In this document: positions 59,809-64,000 of the stretch, piece after piece | Layout: each line of letters begins with the position of its first letter | Position numbering within the stretch: the stretch's first letter is position 1 | NCBI GenBank assembly: GCA_964368815.1 | Contig: CAYJDA010000006.1 | Location: 37,209-101,208 of the forward strand | Source: CAYJBH01 sp964368815 | GTDB lineage: Bacteria; Bacillota; Clostridia; Oscillospirales; Ruminococcaceae | Reading direction: 5' to 3' | Length of the DNA stretch: 64,000 nucleotides | Notes under the pieces: model-generated | What the model was told of the DNA's origin: nothing | Database searches by the model: none | The model's input: only the letters and a program-made list of their open reading frames with translations | Translations under genes and position numbers: made by a program

Positions 59809-61818
59809 CCCCTCACCATTCTTGCCGAAGGCGGTTGCTACCAATACCGTTTCAAGGTGTACCTCACCGCCATCTGAGGCTGTTCCGGCTTTTTGTTTTT
59901 GCTGAACCGTTACGATAGGTTCGGTATTAAGCCCGTGTTCCTTTACGAGTTTTATTGCCGCCTTGGTTGCAATATCGTTTGCAAGCTCGCAAGCTTCCTG
60001 TAAATCATCTACTATATGATGTTCGTCGGTCGACTCGATGCGGTAGCCAAATAGCCCTCCATCGGTATAGTTTGGAACAACCTTAACGGTTGCACTCGCC
60101 GAAATGTTGGCAACTATTGCTCCCACTGCATTTGCTACCTCAAAATGCTCCGGAATGCAGTACTCAACTCCTAAAACTTCGGCTACTTTTTTGATAAATA
60201 TATGTGTTGGAGCACCTATTCCGATAAGCGTGGCTATGCTTTTAAAGGCTAATGAAAAAAATTGTTCTTTTCCTGATTTTGCCTCGTGCCAGCTTGCCTC
60301 TATCAGCCGAATCAGCTCTGATGGAACAGTGCCGGCAAGCTCAAGAGGGTATTTAAAGCTAAGCATTGCTCTTATAATATTTGTATATAACTTAAGGCAT
60401 ACCGCATCATAAACCGCATCACAAAATTTTATAAGATCCTGCTTTGTGTCTTGATAGCCGATTAGCTTTTGCATAAAATATCTTGCCGCTAAAATCGATG
60501 CCTCACAACAATGTGCGGTGAAATCACCCTTGATGTGCATTATGTCTGTCGGGGTAAGGCCACAGCGCATGATTAGCCCCTCATCTTCTAATCGATCATA
60601 AATGCGGCTGTATGCATCCAGCGTATCGAAACCAAGAATTTTTTCGTTTTCAAGCTTCTCAATTAGTTTTAGCTCACTGCTGTTATACCTTGATGTATCC
60701 TTAGGACTTTTAACAAGGAAGATAAATTCATGCATCGGAATTCCGGTTAAGCGGTAGTAATCCAGCAGATACTGCAGCTTATCCTTTATCTGAGGCCACC
60801 TTGTTGCAGCAATGCAAAGCGGCAAAACCCTTCTGTTGCTAAGCTGTAAAAGGCTGTTAACTTCAAATAATCTGCTGTCGCCACCCAACCCAAAGGTGTC
60901 GATAAAAACTCCCTTAACCTGAGTTCTGAAACCGCCTACCTGAATATTTCCTGTCATGGCGGGACGCCCACCCTGAACTATAGAAATATCGGTTGTTGTT
61001 CCTCCCATGTCTACAATCAAGCTGTCCTTAATACCGGTTAATGCTATACCGCCAACAACGCTGGCGGCAGGTCCGCTTAAAACCGTTTCCACCGGGTGCA
61101 ACACAGCATATTTATCGCTCATAAGGCTTCCGTCGCTTCGCACTATCATGGAGCCTATGTTAATGCCTCTTGAAGTTATCGCCACAGCTACCGCATGCAT
61201 GAACTCTTCAATAACCGGCAACAATCGAGCGTTAAGAAGGGCGGTAACTCCCCTTTCAATGGTATTAAGCTCGCCCGCAAGCTCGCTTGCCATTATGAAT
61301 GGGACGGGGTATTGCTGAGTTACCGGATCTCTTGCAAATTTTTCACAGGCGGCACCGTTGCTTGTTGCATAGGTTGCCGAAACCGCAAACGCGTCGGCAC
61401 CGCGAAACCATTCCTTTTCCTCCTTCAAAACCTGCTCCCAGTCGGGATGATTTACAACCGTCCCGTCCATGCTGCATTCATTAGGGATACACAGTATCTC
61501 ATCGTAGGAAAGGCCGTAGCGCTCCGATACCCCTGCCCACTCTAACGCCTTGCGGTGAGAGCCTATCAACAATAGCTTAGCCCTACCGCCCTTGTTTTCT
61601 ACACACGCATTTGTTGCAAGGGTGGTAGAAAGCGAAAGAATCGAGGCTTTGCTCGTTAATTCCGACGGAAGTAAATCTAAGGTGTTTCCGATACCTATGC
61701 TTAAATCTTCTTTAGTGGTAAGTGATTTTCCTTTTGCCAAAACCTCGCCAGACAACACGTCGTAAACTACACCGTCGGTATATGTGCCTCCGGTATCTAT
61801 TCCAATTCCTATTCTCAT
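59806..61818 (-). CDS. Hydantoinase/oxoprolinase family protein (HyuA type)
   Basis: A 670-residue protein with the actin-like phosphate-1 motif at the N-terminus (GIGIDTGGTYTDGVVYD) and the second motif LIVDMGGTTTDISIVQGG. HyuA-type subunits hydrolyse hydantoins, N-methylhydantoin or 5-oxoproline with ATP, or carboxylate acetone. The usual partner HyuB is missing beside it. Encoded 18 bases after an alpha/beta hydrolase gene, an unusual pairing, so it may belong to a divergent subgroup acting alone. Confidence 0.85.
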   Translation of the reverse strand: MRIGIGIDTGGTYTDGVVYDVLSGEVLAKGKSLTTKEDLSIGIGNTLDLLPSELTSKASILSLSTTLATNACVENKGGRAKLLLIGSHRKALEWAGVSERYGLSYDEILCIPNECSMDGTVVNHPDWEQVLKEEKEWFRGADAFAVSATYATSNGAACEKFARDPVTQQYPVPFIMASELAGELNTIERGVTALLNARLLPVIEEFMHAVAVAITSRGINIGSMIVRSDGSLMSDKYAVLHPVETVLSGPAASVVGGIALTGIKDSLIVDMGGTTTDISIVQGGRPAMTGNIQVGGFRTQVKGVFIDTFGLGGDSRLFEVNSLLQLSNRRVLPLCIAATRWPQIKDKLQYLLDYYRLTGIPMHEFIFLVKSPKDTSRYNSSELKLIEKLENEKILGFDTLDAYSRIYDRLEDEGLIMRCGLTPTDIMHIKGDFTAHCCEASILAARYFMQKLIGYQDTKQDLIKFCDAVYDAVCLKLYTNIIRAMLSFKYPLELAGTVPSELIRLIEASWHEAKSGKEQFFSLAFKSIATLIGIGAPTHIFIKKVAEVLGVEYCIPEHFEVANAVGAIVANISASATVKVVPNYTDGGLFGYRIESTDEHHIVDDLQEACELANDIATKAAIKLVKEHGLNTEPIVTVQQKQKAGTASDGGEVHLETVLVATAFGKNGEG

Positions 61819-61836
61819 AGTTATCCTTTTTAAACC

Positions 61837-62649
61837 TTAAAGAGTATATTCGAGCTGCTTTGCGAGCCAGTTTTTGCTTAGCTGTACCCATTGGCGAACC
61901 TGGCTGTTTGGGGTGTTAACTTCATTTGTGCAGACTGAAATTCCATGAACGCCTGACGGGAAAAGATGCGCCTCAAATTCAACGTTGTTTTTCTGTAATG
62001 CATTAATAAAGAAAAGCGCATTTTCAATTGGAACCACATTATCATCTACGGTGTGCCAAACAAAGCAGGGACAGCAGTGTTCGCCCACCTGTTTTTCCAG
62101 TGAAAACAGTATCTTCATTTCCTCCTTGTCAACACCCGAAATGGTGTCTATGCTTCCGCCATGGCGAAACTGTGCCTCGGCTGTAATAACCGCATAGGAG
62201 ATAATAGCAGCATTAGGTCGGTTAAGTCCGCCTCTATTATCAAAATCAGCAAGAAGGTCGGGATGATTCCAGAGAGTACAGAGTGAAGCCGCAAGATGTC
62301 CGCCGGCCGAAAAACCGCATACAGCAATTTTTTCGGGGTCGCAGCCCCACTCCTCGCTGTTATCACGAATCGCCATAACTGTGGAACTTAACTCCTTTAA
62401 AGGGTTAAAGTGTCGGATTTTCTCTGCCAAAGAGTAGTATAGAATAAAAACATTGTAGCCGGCACTAAGATATTCAAATGCAACCGGATCGGCTTCACGC
62501 TGAGAACAAAATTGATATCCGCCGCCCGGACAGATAACCATGGTAGGATATAGTTTGCGATGTGTTTCTATTTCGGTTAATGGGCTGTGAAGGTAGGCAA
62601 CAACTCGGCCGTCGGTTCCTTCATAAGGGGTGAATTCCATCGTTTTCAT
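61837..62649 (-). CDS. Alpha/beta hydrolase (acetyl-xylan esterase-like)
   Basis: A 270-residue hydrolase. Oxyanion motif MVICPGGGYQFCSQREAD and nucleophile Ser in CGFSAGGHLAASL; Asp and His lie in the later part (VDDNVVPIENALFF and HLFPSGVHGISV). Resembles BD-FAE and acetyl-xylan esterases removing acetyl groups from sugars. No signal peptide. First gene of a two-gene operon with HyuA. Confidence 0.88.
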   Translation of the reverse strand: MKTMEFTPYEGTDGRVVAYLHSPLTEIETHRKLYPTMVICPGGGYQFCSQREADPVAFEYLSAGYNVFILYYSLAEKIRHFNPLKELSSTVMAIRDNSEEWGCDPEKIAVCGFSAGGHLAASLCTLWNHPDLLADFDNRGGLNRPNAAIISYAVITAEAQFRHGGSIDTISGVDKEEMKILFSLEKQVGEHCCPCFVWHTVDDNVVPIENALFFINALQKNNVEFEAHLFPSGVHGISVCTNEVNTPNSQVRQWVQLSKNWLAKQLEYTL

Positions 62650-62761
62650 ATGCTTAAATCTCCATATTGTTATTATATGTATTGCAACGTTTCGCCTGCC
62701 TTTAAAGCTTTGCTTTTTGGGATTGCTCGTCTGAGAATATTCAAGGTGATTTGTATAGAAA

Positions 62762-62815
62762 ATTATACCACTTATTTATTTCTAAAATCAAGGGTTTACA
62801 AAGAAATAAATAAGT
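62762..62815 (-). promoter_or_regulatory. Esterase promoter overlapped by a 14-bp inverted repeat
   Basis: Minus-strand TTGATT (62786-62791), 18-bp spacer, TATAAT (62762-62767). Inverted arms ACTTATTTATTTCT (62770-62783) and AGAAATAAATAAGT (62802-62815) straddle the -35 box. A likely operator, as nothing needs terminating between divergent genes. Confidence 0.6.
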
Positions 62816-62862
62816 AATTTTACGCCAAAATAAAATGTAAAAAATTTGAGATAATTTTTTGC

Positions 62863-62891
62863 TTTACAAAACACACTAAATTATGTACAAT
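62863..62891 (+). promoter_or_regulatory. Promoter of smpB
   Basis: TTTACA (62863-62868), 17-bp spacer, TACAAT (62886-62891), 34 bases before the ATG. Confidence 0.65.
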
Positions 62892-62925
62892 ATATATGGT
62901 AATAATATAGTAATAAAGGAATACC

Positions 62926-63384
62926 ATGGCGGGCAGAAAACAGATAGCTGCAAACAAGAAAGCATTTCACGATTATTTTGTTGTGGATAGATTTGAGGCA
63001 GGTATCGAGCTATGCGGAACCGAAGTAAAAAGCATAAGAGCCGGAACAGTAAGCATGAAGGAAGCGTGGGTAGAGGCAAGAAATGGCGAGCTGTTTGTTA
63101 ATGCGATGCATATCAGTCCCTACGAAAAGGGAAACATCTTTAATAAAGATCCCTTTCGGGTAAGAAAGCTGTTGATGCACAAAAAAGAGATACGAAATTT
63201 AGCCCAGCGGGTAAAGCTTGAGGGACTAACGTTGATACCTTTATCGTTGTATTTTAAGGATAGTAGGGTGAAGTTAGAGCTTGGGGTTTGTAAGGGTAAA
63301 AAGCTTTATGATAAACGAGCAACAATGGCAAAAAAAGATGCTCAACGTGACATAGATAGGGCAATGAAAGAGAGGACAAGATAA
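62926..63384 (+). CDS. smpB: SsrA-binding protein
   Basis: A 152-residue SmpB, which binds tmRNA and takes it to stalled ribosomes. Conserved segments: NKKAFHDYFVVDRFEAGIEL with GTEVKSIRAG, ISPYEKGN, and the basic C-terminal tail (KKLYDKRATMAKKDAQRDID, RAMKERTR) that reads the empty decoding site. Its stop overlaps the start of the zinc-ribbon gene (TAATG). tmRNA is encoded 215 bases further on. Confidence 0.96.
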   Translation: MAGRKQIAANKKAFHDYFVVDRFEAGIELCGTEVKSIRAGTVSMKEAWVEARNGELFVNAMHISPYEKGNIFNKDPFRVRKLLMHKKEIRNLAQRVKLEGLTLIPLSLYFKDSRVKLELGVCKGKKLYDKRATMAKKDAQRDIDRAMKERTR

Positions 63385-63587
63385 TGGCATATCAATGCGT
63401 GAAATGCAACGGCACAAGCTACGAGACGGATCAATTCCAGGCAACCGGAGGCGGTTTTGCCAAGGCTTTTGATATACAGAATAAAAAATTCCAGACGGTA
63501 AGCTGCACGAACTGCGGTTATACCGAGCTGTACAAAAAAACAACATCCACAGGAGAAAATGTTTTCGATTTCCTTGTAGGCGGTTAA
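63384..63587 (+). CDS. Small zinc-ribbon protein
   Basis: A 67-residue protein with two CxxC knuckles (QCVKCNGTSYE and VSCTNCGYTELY) forming a zinc ribbon of the nucleic-acid-binding type. Its start overlaps the smpB stop by one base, and tmRNA follows after 12 bases. A role in trans-translation or RNA handling is suggested only by position. Confidence 0.8.
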   Translation: MAYQCVKCNGTSYETDQFQATGGGFAKAFDIQNKKFQTVSCTNCGYTELYKKTTSTGENVFDFLVGG

Positions 63588-63599
63588 TCTCAAACACAT

Positions 63600-63957
63600 G
63601 GGGGCGTAAAGGCTTCGACGGGGAGTGTGCAGTAAGAGCAGCGGGTAGTGGTGCCGATCCCACTTTAAAAGCGGCAAAAAAAATAGCTAACAATAATAAA
63701 TTAGCAGTAGCTGCCTAATTTAGGCAGCCGTCCGCCCTATCAGACCGCAGGGTAGGAACCGGGCGTCGATTAGCGGTGAACGTCTGACGGCAAAGCTTTG
63801 AGTCGTCTGATGAATTAATGAAGCTACCGACTTTCAGGGTTTGTTTGCGTACCCGAAACAAGGAAAATGGCAGCAATGCCAAAAACACAAACTGCACCCG
63901 GAGATACTAATATGAATCACTTTTCGGACACGGGTTCAATTCCCGTCGCCTCCACCA
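63600..63957 (+). ncRNA. ssrA: Transfer-messenger RNA (tmRNA)
   Basis: About 358 nt. The 5' end GGGGGCG pairs with 3' CGCCTCC to form the acceptor stem, ended by an encoded ACCA; a T-arm GGTTCAATTCC lies just before. The conserved 5' element gtaaaggcttcgacggg is present. The tag reading frame (about 63674-63718) encodes AKKIANNNKLAVAA and a TAA stop; the resume codon may be GCA at 63674 or GCG at 63671. One-piece form. Confidence 0.95.
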
Positions 63958-63967
63958 AAAGCAGATA

Positions 63968-64000
63968 ATCCGAACTTTTGCCCGATTGGGGAAGGGTTCG
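63968..64000 (+). terminator. Possible terminator after tmRNA, cut by window edge
   Basis: CGAAC...CCC and GGG...GTTCG can pair around a GATTGG loop. The sequence ends within the right arm, so any U-tract is not visible. Confidence 0.4.

Noticed and set aside
1..64000. Mobile element, prophage or horizontally acquired island
   Set aside because: No transposase, integrase, recombinase or phage gene, no terminal repeats and no tRNA insertion site seen. The tmRNA 3' end, a common integration site, is intact with no integrase beside it in the visible part.

Overview
The window looks like chromosomal DNA of an anaerobic Clostridia-type Firmicute. It is moderately AT-rich by eye. Many promoters carry near-consensus TTGACA-17-TATAAT boxes, ribosome binding sites are purine-rich, and TTG or GTG starts are common. 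The gene families also fit: YolD with a UvrX-like polymerase, DUF1836, split chromate transporters, flotillin/NfeD, and two carbohydrate ABC importers of the lipoprotein plus MalF/MalG type with no ATPase beside them. Most genes lie on the minus strand in sugar-catabolic clusters. No phage, IS element, CRISPR array, tRNA or rRNA was seen.

Layout. 1-5.9 kb: a sugar ABC importer (two permeases, lipoprotein), a GH2 beta-glycosidase and an ArsR-type regulator with a large extra domain. 6.1-7.8 kb: a DUF1294 protein and a MATE exporter. 8-18.1 kb: the most distinctive locus. A minus-strand operon encodes ribokinase, sugar-binding lipoprotein, two permeases and two ADP-ribosylglycohydrolase-family enzymes. 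It is divergent from a LacI regulator fused to a complete PfkB/ribokinase-like domain, and the shared intergenic region holds an array of palindromes plus two clear promoters. 18.2-21 kb: a chemoreceptor and an MgtC-like protein. 21.1-22.5 kb: a PHP metallohydrolase with a small partner. 22.6-30.7 kb: a myo-inositol operon iolB-C-D-E-G-A followed by a DeoR-type regulator, without iolJ or an inositol transporter.

30.8-33 kb: a CcdA/thioredoxin pair whose consensus promoter is overlapped by a palindrome, and a chloramphenicol-acetyltransferase-like protein. 33.1-41 kb: an exporter operon with three different HlyD-like adaptors, one FtsX-type permease and two ATPases, one with an AbrB-like tail. 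41-43.9 kb: MarR, MATE and two GNAT acetyltransferases. 44.1-47.1 kb: split chromate transporter and an SOS-type Y-family polymerase with YolD. 47.2-51.2 kb: a sulfatase, and a GH4 enzyme divergent from an AraC regulator. 51.3-54.6 kb: DUF1836, NfeD and flotillin, then an acetyltransferase. 54.6-59.7 kb: LacI, sodium/solute symporter and GH36 alpha-galactosidase with two matching LacI operators. 59.8-62.8 kb: a HyuA-like protein with an esterase. 62.9-64 kb: smpB, a zinc-ribbon protein and tmRNA.

The best candidate for an undescribed system is the 8-18 kb locus: apparent uptake of a ribosyl compound, cleavage by two divergent ADP-ribosylglycohydrolase-fold enzymes and phosphorylation by ribokinase, under a regulator that seems to have captured a kinase domain as a second sensor. 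A family of 21-nt hairpins with one geometry in regulator leaders (16.1 kb, 50.3 kb, 50.4 kb) is a second one.
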